Positions 21,445 through 33,307 of a stretch of 64,000 nt of DNA are shown in pieces (the stretch's first letter is position 1; each line of letters begins with the position of its first letter). Where the stretch lies: the NCBI GenBank assembly GCA_030867875.1, contig JAOWCC010000044.1:2326501-2390500 (forward strand), read 5' to 3'. A program made the position numbers and the translations under genes. The stretch comes from Actinernus sp. WN-2022. Its lineage: Eukaryota; Cnidaria; Anthozoa; Actiniaria; Actinernidae. The notes under the pieces were generated by a model that was not told the DNA's origin, searched no databases, and was given only the letters and a program-made list of their open reading frames with translations.

Positions 21445-21830
21445 AAAGTATTTACAAAATGTGGCCTGATATTTCCAAACTATTTACAAAGAACATTCAA
21501 GAGATTTACAAAGTATTTACAAAATGTGGCCTCATATTTCCAAACTATTTACAAAGAACATTCAAGAGATTTACAAAGTATTTACAAAATGTGGCCTCAT
21601 ATTTCCAAACTATTTACAAAGAACATTCAATAGATTTACAAAGTATTTAGAAAATGTGGCCAGATATTTCCAAACTATTTACAAAGAACGGTCAAGAGAT
21701 TTAGAAAGTATTTACAAAATGTGGCCTCATATTTCCAAACTATTTACAAAAAACATTCAAGAGATTTACAAAGTATTTACAAAATGTTTCCAAATAGTTT
21801 ACAAACTATTTACAAAATATTTGTTTAAGA
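21445..21830. repeat. 65-bp minisatellite, about six copies
   Basis: A unit starting AAAGTATTTACAAAATGTGG recurs at 21445, 21510, 21575, 21640, 21705 and 21770 (the last partial). The motif TATTTACAAA also occurs several times within each unit and beyond the array to 21970. Because 65 is not a multiple of three and the unit has few stops, long frames run through the array in all three plus frames. These are not genes. Confidence 0.92.
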
Positions 21831-22513
21831 AGAAGATCATTCACGTTGAATTTCCAAAACCTTTATAAACTATTTACAAACTTACCTCACGGTTTACATA
21901 CTATGTAGATGTACCATGGTCTTGTAAATTCAATTTACAGTGTATTTACAAACTATTTCCAATATATTTACACACTATGGAACCAGGTAGATTTTTCCAG
22001 TGAAAATTGTTGTTTGACTTTAATCAAAATAGGATAATCCCGACAACCCAGCTTAGGCTTTCTCTTGCTTTCTTGATATCTTTTAATATCTAAACCCCTT
22101 GCCTGTGAAATGTTGGGCAAATCAACTAGCGGTGGTCGACTACAATACTCCTCTTTTCATTACTAAAACCTGGCTCTCAAACAAAGGAGCTAAAACGTTT
22201 TCCGGAATAATATTCAAGGAGCCCAGGTTTTCCTATGTGTTTTGAGCGGGCTTGTTTTAATTTTAGCTTCTTTAAAAATACAGTAGATTGATGATTTTAC
22301 AAAGAAAGCGGCGTCTATTACTTACTAACACGTACTCAGAACATTTATTTTCGGATAACTATATTCATCATGCAGTGTATCCTGCCAAGTTTTTTTGATT
22401 GAAAAATATAAAAAAAGAAATGTATATATGCAAAATATAAGCATAAGATAAAAACTTGTAGAATTGCAAATATCTCGCAATCTCGCAATCAAAAATTCGT
22501 TGCCATTCGTATT
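21831..22513. other. No gene recognised
   Basis: The decayed edge of the TATTTACAAA repeat up to about 21970, then AT-rich DNA with no motif noticed. Confidence 0.5.
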
Positions 22514-22600
22514 TTCAGCTGGGATCATTTGCGGGAGGATTTTGGGATCATTTGCGGGCCGGGATCATTTGCGGGCCTGGGATCATTTGCGGGGCCGTAC
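22514..22600. repeat. GGGATCATTTGCGGGCC short tandem block (copy 1)
   Basis: Four units of GGGATCATTTGCGGG occur at about 17-24-bp spacing, flanked by CGTATTTTCAGCT on the left and CCGTACAGTTCT on the right. The same block with the same flanks occurs inverted at about 34900-34995, so it is a dispersed element about 110 bp long, not a random tandem repeat. Confidence 0.8.
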
Positions 22601-23463
22601 AGTTCTCAATAAAACGCGAGGGTAGTATCATTTCTCTCTAAATTTTAAGGTACAAGGTACGGTCTCTTGCTGATGAGTGGTAAGCTTTAACATTCTTGGA
22701 GCACTTGTTTTGATGTTCTGTAATTCCTAAAGGCGGAATTAGCGAAATAATACACGTTTTGTTGTACTGCATTCCATATGAATTAAATTTCTGGCGATTC
22801 CACAGCTAATGCAGTGAACAAACCACGGTAAGTTATAATTTATTTCTGGCATATAAAGAATTTCTTCTAAGCTCTTAAAACAGCTTATAAGCTCGTGGAA
22901 ATATATGGATAAATGTGCTTTTAACACTGAGCTATAATGTATGTATTTTTTATGCACGTTTGGTACGGCTTTACTGAAATTTACTGAAACACAAACTGAA
23001 CACAAACACAAATTTGCAAAACGAAAACGTTTACAAGTTATATTCCTTTAACGATTTCCCAGCATTTATGACTCTCCAAGCTTTTTATAACCCCAACAAA
23101 TCTTTTGGGAAGCATTGCAAACAATAGGACGCTGCTGACTGTGTTTTCTTTTCAGCCAGATTCTCGCCTCTACTGAAAATATAAGCCTTCGCCCGTTCTC
23201 TTGAATAAATAAAGTCAAATATTTTAGTTATGAGTTTCACAATGTCCAGCATCACTTCTAAATATTCCCACTCAGTTTGTACAAACAATACATTTTGCCA
23301 ATAGAAAAAGAAACTGAGAAAGTTTCATCCACGTTTACCTTTTATTACCTAGTACTAGTTTAATCAGTTCATAATTAGCTTAGTGCCGAATATTGGTATA
23401 AAGTGAAATACATGCAGAAATATATAAGTTTTATACATGATTTTTTATTTTTAAATTGTAGAA
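22601..23463. other. No gene recognised
   Basis: AT-rich DNA with short minus-strand frames (22739-23011 and 23085-23288) that show no recognisable domain. Confidence 0.5.
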
Positions 23464-24322
23464 TGGAATGGACAGAAGCGAACGATTTGTGTTTGGTTCA
23501 AGAAATACTAGTAAAAGAGCCTTTCAAGGTCAAATCTTCCCTGTTCGTAAGAAAAAGCTGGGTTTTTGGACGTGGTGGCCGAATAAAGAGAAGGAATTCA
23601 TCTTCTGAGATCTCTCCATCGTCGAAGCTTTCAAGCAAAATATTACGGGTCTTTTTAAACGAAGACAATGTCACTATTTTTTCGGAAAACTCGTGTAAAT
23701 CGTTCTTCACGTTGCCGTCTCACTTCCCAGTGGTTTCTTAATGTTTAGCTTTCGCGCCTTGCGACAGCATCCTCTCCACCATATCTACCGTCGTCGGGTC
23801 TTAAGGTCCCTATTAACATATTCGGAAGTCTTCGGAAGGCAATCAAGTGTTGTGTGTAATGTGCGATGTACTGAAATTCATAGTAGTATGACAACTCGAG
23901 ACAAGTTCTGACATGCTTTAACTTTGGGAGTTAGTAGTATACATGTATTGTACATGTACATAATGTTACCATGCAGTATAGCAAACTCAAGTTGTATTTT
24001 TTGTCACAGGATGGTGCTGATATTCCCTTGGACACATGCCCGGAGATCTGGAGAGAATGGAGTTTAACTCGTAAAGAGAGACGTCAATAAGTTGTTTTAA
24101 TGGATCACGTCTGTTTGGTGAGACAGGGAAGAAAGAATGGGAAGAGCTGCTTAACCTAGAGAATCCTCTGTTCGTCGATTCTTAAAGCACTTGTTGCTAA
24201 AAAGAATGACCAGATACGGAGACAACAGACTATTGCAGTTGGAATTGGAGGTGAAAGACCAGAGGGAGTTCCTGATGACTTGGAGGACAACACTAAAAGT
24301 CAATTTGATGATATTCCAGAGG
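23464..24322 (+). pseudogene. Myb/SANT-like DNA-binding protein fragments
   Basis: At 23464 the frame MEWTEANDLCLVQEILVKEP matches the start of a Myb/SANT-like helix-turn-helix common in transposon-derived cnidarian proteins. The match stops near 23541. Two later segments look like exons: 24010-24090 (DGADIPLDTCPEIW, ending in a stop) and about 24180-24322, ending at CCAGAG/GTTAGT (KKNDQIRRQQTIAVGIGGER, then an acidic DDLEDN stretch). The middle of the domain is missing or scrambled, so this is a broken gene. A possible further 67-nt exon with good borders is 24977-25043. Confidence 0.4.
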
Positions 24323-25798
24323 TTAGTTCCATATTATACATTTTCATTGACTTTTTGACATACATTTACATGAACATGCTCGCTGAACTTGGATGATACA
24401 ATCAGACATTATACAGTGAACTTCTAAATGCATACTGCATTTTTGCATTTAAGTTTAATATTAGACAACTAGCTGGTTCTGCTAAAAAGAGACTATTCCT
24501 TTTATTCTCTGGTACTGATATTTGACTCCACACTACATTATGTATCAATCCTTTATGTAGTTCACCAAAAAAGTATCATGCAGTCTCATAGAACGGAAGC
24601 AGTAATAATTATTACAATACATGATGGTGTTTGTCTGCCACATGGCACTATCAGGATTATACAGAAGAGTTCACTTCACCACTACATTTTCGCACGCTCT
24701 CACTGGACAAAAGTGGTGATGTGATACTGTCTGGTTAGCATTATCGGCAAAACATTATCAGCAAAACAGCGTTAAACAATAGAGAGTGCTTCTGTCTCTG
24801 GACTATTTGCTGACAGTTTCCCTTGGAAATTTGATGCCTAAAAATATATTTCCTCAAACTTGAATCCTTTTCAATCTAATTTTAAGAACATCACAATTAA
24901 TTCCTATGGGCTCAACATGAAGCCTTCGGTCTTCATGTAAAAAAAATAGTAAGATTTAATTTATTTTTCATCCAAGGTCTACTGTGGTCCCTACATAAGG
25001 CTAACAAACACCAGAGAAGTTGACGACTACTCTGGCCTCAAAGGTGAGTAGTCGTTGGTTGCTGTACATATACGAAACTATGACAAAAGGCCTTGTCTTG
25101 GTAAAGTGATAGAAAGGACAGGGTATGACTTCGTGATGGAAAGGTGGTTACCAAAAGAAATGGGCGAATTGGCCAAACTGTCCAACAGACATTTTGCCTG
25201 TAAATTGTGTTCTTTACTTTGATTTTGAATTGGAGCAAGATGGCAAGTGAGGTAAAGATGATGCTAGAAGTTTAAGGAAGGTGTACAAGAATATCAGGGA
25301 ATATTTATGAAGATAAAGTGTGCAAAATGCCTAGAGGGTTTTCAGATAGTCACATACATTTTGTAGCCCTGAAGAAATGCACGGTGGCCTTCTTGTTGGA
25401 CAAGTTGTATAGTAGATTGCAATAACCAGAGGAGCTCTACGACAATGAGTTCACGCAATGGTTCGATAATGTACTAGGTTTACGTGATAAAAATTGAAAG
25501 CAAAATTGAAAGGAGAACTGAACCCTGAAATAAACCCAACGTCTATACAAAGATGTATTCGAAAGAAACAAGTTAGAACCTGCTATTTTATTTTTCTGTG
25601 TTGTGCGTCTATGAAGAGAAAATCTGAAAACCTCCCTCACAACCTCAGTCATGTACAAATGGATCAAGGCTTGTAATTTGTGACATCAGTTCTGAACTCT
25701 GAATTTCTAACGATACCTGAACCAACCATGAGGGCTGATCAAAGCCAGGTCCTGGCTAATCCACAGATCGAATTGGAATTTAACCTAATTTAGCCCAC
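24323..25798. other. Mostly non-coding, one possible small exon
   Basis: 24977-25043 has an acceptor (TTTCATCCAAG), an open 22-codon frame and a donor (GTGAGT); it may belong to the Myb-like gene to the left. The rest shows scattered short frames and nothing I recognise. Confidence 0.35.
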
Positions 25799-26190
25799 AA
25801 CCCTGGGCACGAGGTCGTAAATTTCAATGTTGTGGGTAGAAGTCTTACGGGATATAATTTAGTTTTGCCCTGCTGTCCCCGGCTTTGATAAGCCGAACTA
25901 ATGGCTTCTAATTGTGGACCATTGTGTTTTCTTTGTACTGAATGTGATTGTCTATTCTTGGTATGCGTGATGTACGATGTGGGGAAATTTGCACTGAATC
26001 ACACAATCTTCATAGATGCAAAATACAGAAAAATAGAATAGCAGAACTTGTTTCCTTCGAATACATCTTTTGCATCATAACCGAAGAGCCAATCATAATT
26101 CGTCATAATTTAGTTATTACCATCTTGGATCTGACCGAGAAGACCCTGGGCACGAGGTTGTAAATTTAAATGTTGTGGGCAGAAGTGTTT
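25799..26190. repeat. 50-bp direct repeats 341 bp apart
   Basis: CCCTGGGCACGAGGTCGTAA at 25801 and CCCTGGGCACGAGGTTGTAA at 26142 begin near-identical segments running to GTTGTGGG(T/C)AGAAGT. They may be ends of one inserted unit. Confidence 0.65.
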
Positions 26191-27180
26191 ACTATGGTTC
26201 TAATGGAACATCTTTGTGATTTTTTTTATCAGGCTCTTCACGCGAAGAGTACCCCTGGAATTATTAGTAAATTAGACACAATTCACACCAAGAATGGCTG
26301 GATTAGTTCAGTCACATTTACTCACTGCTGGTCAACTTCATCGATGCAAGTAATAATATTTTTTAAGACCTAGCAATAACAACGATTCCTCTTGGTTATC
26401 TTACAGACAATCTGGAAGCTGAGACCAGTTTCATAATAAGGAACTAAAAACCAAGAGGAAGGGCCATGTAAACATGTTTTTAAACAACAAAGAACACGAA
26501 ATAGTGAGAATCATGTCAAAATATAACCATTTTCATGATAACTGTCACAGTACCACTGCAGCGACGAGTTTCGAAAAAGTAACGTCATACTGGTTGAACA
26601 GGGAGTGAATCCCTTTGTGCCTCATTGTTGCTGCTGCATGCATTACAATTCAGACCAATCAGAAGAAGCAATATTTCTTCAGGAGAATATGGCCCTCCTA
26701 CAAGCTATTCATAAGAGGATAACACAAATTTTGAGTTCTTTTTTAAAGATTGCAGAAAATACACAAAGATTGCAGAAGTTCCGCAAAACGTGTATGATAG
26801 TGAAATATAATTTCGAATATCACAAAGACAATTGTCAAGCTCAGCCTTATTCGCAATAATTCTTTTACTTTTCCTGGGTGGCAATATAAGTGATATGTAT
26901 AAGTTATGGGATAAAGCTAATTATTATATGCTTTGCAATTTCCTGCATTCTGATTGGTTGACGCACAGTCCGTCTTTTTGTGTATTCGGACCGGCATAGT
27001 ACTTGATGTAAGACTACAAATAATATCCCACCGGCGCCAGTTTCAAATTTTTGTCTGCTTTCAGTGAAAGTGATACATAGAGAAAACGCCGGTTCAAAAT
27101 AATTAAAACAAATATTACCTATTTTTAATTCAACACCAAATACAAGAAACACAAGGCCGACAGAGGAGCTCTAAAATGAG
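26191..27180. other. No gene recognised
   Basis: Contains an 84-residue frame at 26605-26859 with a cysteine run (CCCCMH) but no family that I know. Confidence 0.45.
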
Positions 27181-27905
27181 TGAAGATGAACATTATGAAA
27201 GTGAATTTTATTATCCTGGCGAAGTAAGCGAGGAAACTGCAACTTTTTGCAAACAACAACAACAAGTAGAGGGCGAACAGCTTCAAAGCAGCAAATAAGA
27301 AATAGAGGCCTTTTTAACAAACCAGAAAGCCATTAACACTGTCAAAACAACAAGGTCCGACCTTAACATACTACAGAAGTACCTACAGAGTATTGATAAA
27401 GGTGAAATGGAAATAGAGAGCCTACCTTCACTGGTGCTTGAAAATTAAAGACAAGGAGTTCGCGCAGTGAAGGAAGGTCCTCATGGCCAAACGCAATTTT
27501 TTCGTAAAGAATGGCAAAGGAAACAAGCCACCTGCGCACTCACTGATGAGGAGGAAGATAAGATGTTTAACTCCAGATAATTTGGTGACAGAGGTCCTGC
27601 AAATGACCATTTGGTGGTTTAGTTCTATGCATTTCGGCTTCCGAGTAAGAGACGAAAGTCATAAACTTTGCTGGGGCGATGTGTAATTACACAGAAAGCA
27701 CCTGACGGGAGAGAAGTGCTCGTTTGGTTAGCAGAAAGAGGGACAAAGACAAGAACTGGACAGGAAAAAGGCCTTCCAGCCAAATGTTTATGCGATTCCG
27801 GAGAATTTTGTTGCACAGCTGAGTGCCCACAAAAGCACCGAAAGCTTACAGTCATAAATCGGCAAGTGAAAACCATCAAAGGCAAATGTCGTTCGCCCTG
27901 AGTGG
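27178..27905 (+). pseudogene. Crypton-type tyrosine recombinase (DUF3504) pseudogene
   Basis: The segments read in order: ATG at 27178 with an acidic start (MSEDEHYESEFYYPG), AINTVKTTRSDLNILQKYLQ (27330-27390) typical of the DUF3504/Crypton N-terminal helical domain, then DNLVTEVLQMTIWW-FSSMHFGFR near 27577-27645, a WGDV block at 27674, WLAERGTKTRTGQEKG near 27730, and INRQVKTIKGKCRSP ending at 27900. In Crypton recombinases the FGLR-x-EH...WGDV and ER-TKTR-G blocks flank the first catalytic Arg. Stops at 27296, 27304 and 27445 and several frame changes show inactivation. The C-terminal H-x-x-R...Y part is not visible, so it is also truncated. Confidence 0.65.
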
Positions 27906-28799
27906 AGTTAAAGACATCAACACAAGCTCAGTACTGGCCCAGATGTGCAGCCAATGTCCGCTTTGAATTAGTTATCGTTTACTAGATCCGGAACCAGAGT
28001 GGGAGCCAACAATTCGGTCTCCTCGGATCAGTCTTCGTTCTTCAGTGGCATGCAATTAGCGTGGTTGGCTGTAATTTTCAGATACTCCACAGGCCAGTCA
28101 ATTTTATCCAAGACGATAAGAGAAAACGTTGTTCCGTCATCGAGAGGAAGACTAGAAATCCTAGTGGAATATCTCCACAGTGATTTTTTCATGGCACTTA
28201 CAGATGCCGAACATTTGAGAACTTTTACAATTATTTCCAAGTCGTGTAAAATTGATGTAAAACTTGTCGATTGTTTGCGTTTTTCCGAAATATTTAAGGT
28301 TTGATTGCCCAAACAACGAAGTTAAATGTCCTAGAACTTAGCCCAATCTGTTACTAAGTATTCTGTAAACCATCTTTATTGGTTATCCTTGAATTTCTAA
28401 AAGAAAAATCAAGTAAACTGATGCTTTAAAATATATTTTTGGTTCTTTTTCCGAGAAATTGAAAAGAGCGGGAAATTGAGTTTGCGCGCGTGCTTGCCAG
28501 AAGTAAAATCAACGGTTGAGCGGAAGTGAAAAAATATATCTAAAAATACAGAAAAATGCCATACAAGAAACACCTTATTAACCTCGCTTGCTCGGTCTGT
28601 AGAGAGAAATATCAGACGTCTTGGTCTGTACAGAAAAAACATGGTCTTGTATTTCTCTGTACAGACCTCACGCTCGGTTAATATATAGTTATTATGCGGC
28701 TGTGGAGCTATAACGCAAGTGTCACCCCATATCAGCGTTAACCTGTGGGGACTAACATATTGAATTTTATTTTCATTTATAATTAGCGCACGAGCGGGA
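27906..28799. other. Unassigned open frames on both strands
   Basis: A 101-residue plus frame (27999-28304) and a 94-residue minus frame (28028-28312) overlap. The minus reading (KIDWPVEYLKITANHANCMP) looks more protein-like, but I cannot name it. 28409-28690 has fold-back-like TCTGTACAGA/TCTGTAGAGA motifs. Confidence 0.35.
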
Positions 28800-28936
28800 T
28801 TTAGCTCACTTATCTCATCCTAGCATTAGGTCCCAGGGAAATAAGTTTAGATGTTCAGAGACTGCGTTTAGCTCACTTATCTCATCCTAGCATTAGGTCC
28901 CAGGAAAATAAGTTTAGATGTTCACAGACTGGGTTT
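28799..28936. repeat. 68-bp tandem duplication
   Basis: TTTAGCTCACTTATCTCATC...AAGTTTAGATGTTCA occurs at about 28799 and again at about 28868 with three or four differences. Confidence 0.85.
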
Positions 28937-29089
28937 AGCTGCCATCCTTTCTCTCTGTAGGACGTATCACTGCAGTACCTTAACGGATCTCTGTCAAGTT
29001 GATTTCTTCTTCACTGTTCCTGAGCATGGCCAAAGTTCCTGCAGAGATCGTCACTGAAGATTTTAGAAGCCATCCGTCCTGCAGTGGAA

Positions 29090-30290
29090 GAACCAGCAGA
29101 GGCAAGTTTATCCTTCTTTGGTTAGTTTGTTTCAGCTTACATTCTCTCGCAGCAGTTTAACAAAGCTAAGCTAGTTCCTCGTGGTGAGCTTTTGGATTGC
29201 AAAGCTAAAGAGACTAAGGCAATGTATCCCTTCGTTATCGATTTCAATCCACGCCTACCTAATATTAGTAGCCTTATTACTAAGCACTTGCCATTATTAC
29301 ACGCATCGCCAGCTCTAGCTAGATTATTCCCTTTGGGCACTATCATACCAGCATTTAGGCGACATAAGAATCTTAAAGAACTTCTGACAGGTGCTAAACG
29401 TAAACAGAGCGCCGTTGGTAGTAGCAATGACCGCTTGTTAGACCATGGCTGGTTTAATTGTAATGCGAGATGTGATTTCTGCCGCAATTATCTCAAAGAA
29501 ACAACTATTTTTTCTAGTACTAAAACTGGCAGAACCTACACCATTAAGCAGCACATTAGCTGCACCTCTAAGAACATTATAGATCTAGTTACATGTAAGA
29601 AATGTTCAATCCAATATGTTGGTTCAACAAGTACTGAACTTAGGGTTAGGTTCCGCAATCATAAGTCTCATATGAAGACTAATAAGAAGACTTGCGAGGT
29701 AGCCATCCATTTTAATAGTCAACCGCACAATCTTTCTGATTTTCAATTTATTGGTATCGAACAAATTTTAAATACTTCTAATAATCAGGACAGAGTCCTC
29801 TTGACTAGGGAGGTTTTTTGGAGTGCTCAATTATGCACACTCAACCCACATGGACTTAACAAAAGACAATAATTCAATTCGAAGAACCGCATTAGATACA
29901 ATTAGTCTGCCGTTCTTCCGCCTTTGTTGCCATCGAGTTTGTGCTACACTCACACCACTTGTCTATTGTTGCCCATGTTTTGAGAGTGCATTTTTTCTCC
30001 ACGCCACTAGCTTTTGATAGCCTATTCTTACACATGCCACTGTGCATATGGAGACTAAATTAGATTACTATTGTAAGATTTTCTTTAGCATAAGTCACGG
30101 CATATTTATATATATTTTTATCTTTGTTCTTAATTAGGTTTCTTTCGCCATATTTTTATCACATGTACAGAGTCTGTTGTATCCATTGTTTGTATTGTAT
30201 TTTACACTATAAATATCTTGGATTTTAGTTTTAGTTTAGTTCCAAGTATTTTTAAATTTGTACTTAGCATTGAAAAAGGCCGAAGGCCGA
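29090..30290 (+). pseudogene. 5'-truncated Penelope-like element, endonuclease end
   Basis: The frame to the stop at 29870 encodes only the C-terminal part of a PLE protein: YPFVIDFNPRLPNISSLITK, PAFRRHKNLKELL, a CNARCDFC zinc linker, TCKKCSIQYVGST (GIY-YIG) and RFRNHKSHM. It follows the same order as the PLE at 1-4758 but has diverged clearly, so it is another family. The frame is intact from about 29150 to the stop, but the RT is missing and no start is credible, so it is a dead 5'-truncated copy. The 3' region carries GGCCGAAGGCCGAA (30278) and, beyond a nested MITE, GGCCGAAACGTCTGATT (30683), remnants of the PLE hammerhead-like motif. Confidence 0.85.
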
Positions 30291-30291
30291 A

Positions 30292-30680
30292 TAACCTGCT
30301 ATGCAGACGTATTTTTTTCACTCTCATAAATTCGAAGAAAAAGTAACGTCTGCTTACCCGAGCGCTTAAGTAGTTTCCAATATGCACACCTCATTGTGTA
30401 ATGGTCCAATCGGATTTTACCTTCCATATCCTGGAAAGTGACGTATTGTTACATTTAAAAGGAATTCAGACAATACATTTGCCATTGACCAATCATAGGA
30501 GTGTTCACTGGCGCGCCAATTCACTAAAATTATAACAATGGCTTTGATTGGGCAGAAAAATAAAACAAACGTGCTGACGTCTGCTTGCATATTGGAAACT
30601 AATTAAGCGCTCGGGTAAGCAGACGTTACTTTTTTCTTCGAATTTATGAGAATGAAAAAATACGTCTGCATAGCAGGCTA
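30292..30680. mobile_element. MITE with about 90-bp inverted repeats nested in the Penelope remnant
   Basis: CCTGCTATGCAGACGTATTT at 30293 is mirrored by AAATACGTCTGCATAGCAGG at 30659-30678, and the match continues for about 90 bp to TTTCCAATATGCA. It splits the PLE 3' motif, with GGCCGAA left of it and GGCCGAAAC right of it. The flanks TAA and CTA suggest but do not prove a 3-bp Harbinger-type duplication. Confidence 0.8.
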
Positions 30681-30857
30681 AAGGCCGAAACGTCTGATTA
30701 AATTTATGGACCAGTGAGGAGTTCGTCAAGTCACTTCATTTTACTATTTAATCTACTCTTCAAGTGTACAAGCGTCTTGTATCCAGTTGGATCCTCCTAG
30801 CTAGCGACATCATCGTTGGAAAGCCAAGTTTACCTTATCCATTCCTATATATATATA

Positions 30858-31061
30858 CAGCCGTTTGCACCCCTCACCATATATAAATATATATAAAAAA
30901 TGCATCAAACATTATGGGATACCTCTTCCTATATTTTTTTCTGAAGCCCTTGATGATAGGCAACTTGAAACAAATATCAGCAATGACATCCCATAATGTT
31001 AGATATATGTTTGATATATATTTATATATGGTAAGAAGGTCAGAATTTATGAAAATTGCTG
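30858..31061. mobile_element. Complete 204-bp MITE, family A (TA-flanked)
   Basis: Starts TA-CAGCCGTTTGCACCCCTCA and ends with the inverted, diverged equivalent AGAATTTATGAAAATTGCTG-TA. CATCCCATAATGTT on the right mirrors AACATTATGGGATA on the left. It allows the truncated copy at 4759-4860 to be placed. Confidence 0.75.
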
Positions 31062-32338
31062 TATATATATATATATATTTATCTTTTATTTTATTTTTAT
31101 CTCCATCCCATTTGCTTCTCAAGTGCCTCTAATGTTGTGAAAACCTTTTCGAAGCAACAAATCGTTATAATATATTTGGAGGCAAAGTACAGTTGATCTT
31201 TGTCTTTCCGTTGATCTTTGTCTCGCGATCTGCCGTTCGAATCGACACAGCTACGAGATATTACCTATGTAAATGATGCAACAGAAAAGTAGAAAAACAT
31301 GAAAGGATAATGGAGAATTTTCGAAGAAATACGAAGACTCTTTTACGGGAAAGAACAGTTCGTTGAAAAGTGTGGCGACATTCTTTACCACTGCGAGTAT
31401 GAACATATAATCGATTATCAACAACCCTGCGGACGCGAGGCGATAAAATATACATCTTTACAGGTTAGTCGGCCGGTTATTGTGCAGGACACTTTCAATC
31501 CATTTCCAGGTGTTTTCCTTACGAATTCAAGGTCTTTGCCAAAGACAATCACTCCACTGAAACTCAACGATCAACAATCGCGTGTCCAAAGTGAATCCTG
31601 CCGTCTTCTCGGCTGATAATTATGCGAAATTATAGAATATGAATCAATCAAAGATCACTACCAGGTTTTCTGATAGTGACGGCACTGGACTGCATTATCA
31701 GTTATTGGATTCAGACCTCTCTCTCGGGAGGAACGAACCAGAGGAGACGGCTGAAATTGAGGCTATTATCAAACAAGACAGAAAAACAAACAAATCTATT
31801 TTTTCTGGAGTCCATTAGAACTGACTACAAAAAAAGGTTTATAAATTTTAACGTCATTAAGATTTGGAAAGAAATTCCAGACTCAAATCAGATAAGCGTC
31901 ACTTATTTAAACGAAATTATACATCGTACTTAATAAATCAGTATGTTGGGCCATGGTTATTTAATCTATTAGATATAATATAATATACAGACTTATCCAA
32001 GCGCTTTCTAAGGTACATTTTCCGAAACGACTTATAATTTAGTGCTGTGAAGTTTCTCTGTGTTTCTTTCTTAAACAATAATCCACTGTGACTTGCCCTA
32101 AATTGGCTTAGATATCACAAGAGCTGTTGATCAGGCGACAACGAAACTTGAACTTGTTTGCATTGTTACTGTTGTATTTTTTATCGTAGGAAATGTGACT
32201 GGCTTGTTAGATCTTCTGGGTTTTAAAATTCAAAGTTGATTATAAAACTTGCATTTCTTCGCAAGTATAAGATAACATATTTGAAACATCATAAGATTTA
32301 TCTGTAGGTCAGAAACTGATAGTTGTTGTCTAAATGTG
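31062..32338. other. Mostly non-coding; possible LINE tail fragment
   Basis: 31676-31933 encodes a frame ending FINFNVIKIWKEIPDSNQIS, which resembles the KIWN-LP block at the C-terminus of LINE ORF2 proteins. Otherwise no gene is recognised. Confidence 0.35.
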
Positions 32339-32482
32339 CTTAATAAAGAACTTTTCATAAAATTAACACCATACGACATTGAAACAACTGAATCTGTATT
32401 TCTTGAGTATATTAAGAGCGGAGAAGATGCGTCGAAGCTTCTGAAAGGATTTGGTCATGCTGTATATATGCCGCTATCTAAG
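32339..32482 (+). CDS. Possible orphan exon, unknown protein
   Basis: An open 48-codon stretch (LNKELFIKLTPYDIETTESV...GHAVYMPLSK) ends at a good donor AAG/GTAAAT. No acceptor or partner exon is clear, and I do not recognise the protein. Confidence 0.2.
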
Positions 32483-33307
32483 GTAAATATTCCAAAATGA
32501 CTTACTTTACTGCTGTAAGGTTCTCTGTTGTCTCTGTGTCTATCTTGTCGCAATGGGATTCCGGGACCGAGCGGAAATTGCGACTGTCTTCTCGGGCTAG
32601 ATATTTTCTAGTTAAGTTTGAATAACCAGTGACCTTTTGAATATTCTACATACATTTACGGTTGGTTGACCTCACTAATACATGAGTAGCGAATATTGTA
32701 CAAATGTTGCTAATGAATCCTTTACATTTATTATTACCTAGAAATTGAATGGTGTACGTATATATTGGGATGTGTTTGGCATTACATTAGGATCACCGTC
32801 TGATCTTAAATCGGGTTGTAGTTGAAAATATTAGAGAGATTAAGCATCGTGTTCTTTCTTCCCGCGAATGGCAGAAATGACCAAGTGACCATGATTTCCC
32901 GCGTTTGACATTTGCCGTCCTCCGTTTCTTTGTGAAGGTGAATAGTTTCGCGTTTGCCTTAAACGTGAGAATTCTTTTTTATTTTTGTTATGTATTTACT
33001 TATTGTTTGAGGAAACTTAAAGAAAATTAATCCAATCATGTTATACATGACATGAAGAAGATGGTTTCATGTCTAAATCTTCAGAAATATCGTACTTTAA
33101 TATAGCTCAAAATTTGCTTAACAGCGGGGGCCATTTCACAAAACTTTCGTAACTTACGAGCGCTCGTAACTCGAGAAATATTTTGGGAAAACAAAACACA
33201 AAAGCAAATCTAAGTAAAGAAACCATGTCAAAAGGATTTATTATATCATAGGTAGGCCTTATTCTTGAGTTAAATTATTTTTCCATTTTGTTTCATCCTG
33301 ATTTTTC
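32483..33307. other. No gene recognised
   Basis: AT-rich spacer up to the LINE 5' truncation point near 33320. Confidence 0.5.

Noticed and set aside
21406..21868. Three long repetitive plus-strand frames
   Set aside because: They are products of a 65-bp stop-poor minisatellite in three different frames.
23498..23710. Minus-strand 70-residue frame with DGEISEDEFLLF, reminiscent of Harbinger transposase N-termini
   Set aside because: The match is a few residues long, no catalytic part follows, and it overlaps the Myb-like reading; too weak to annotate.
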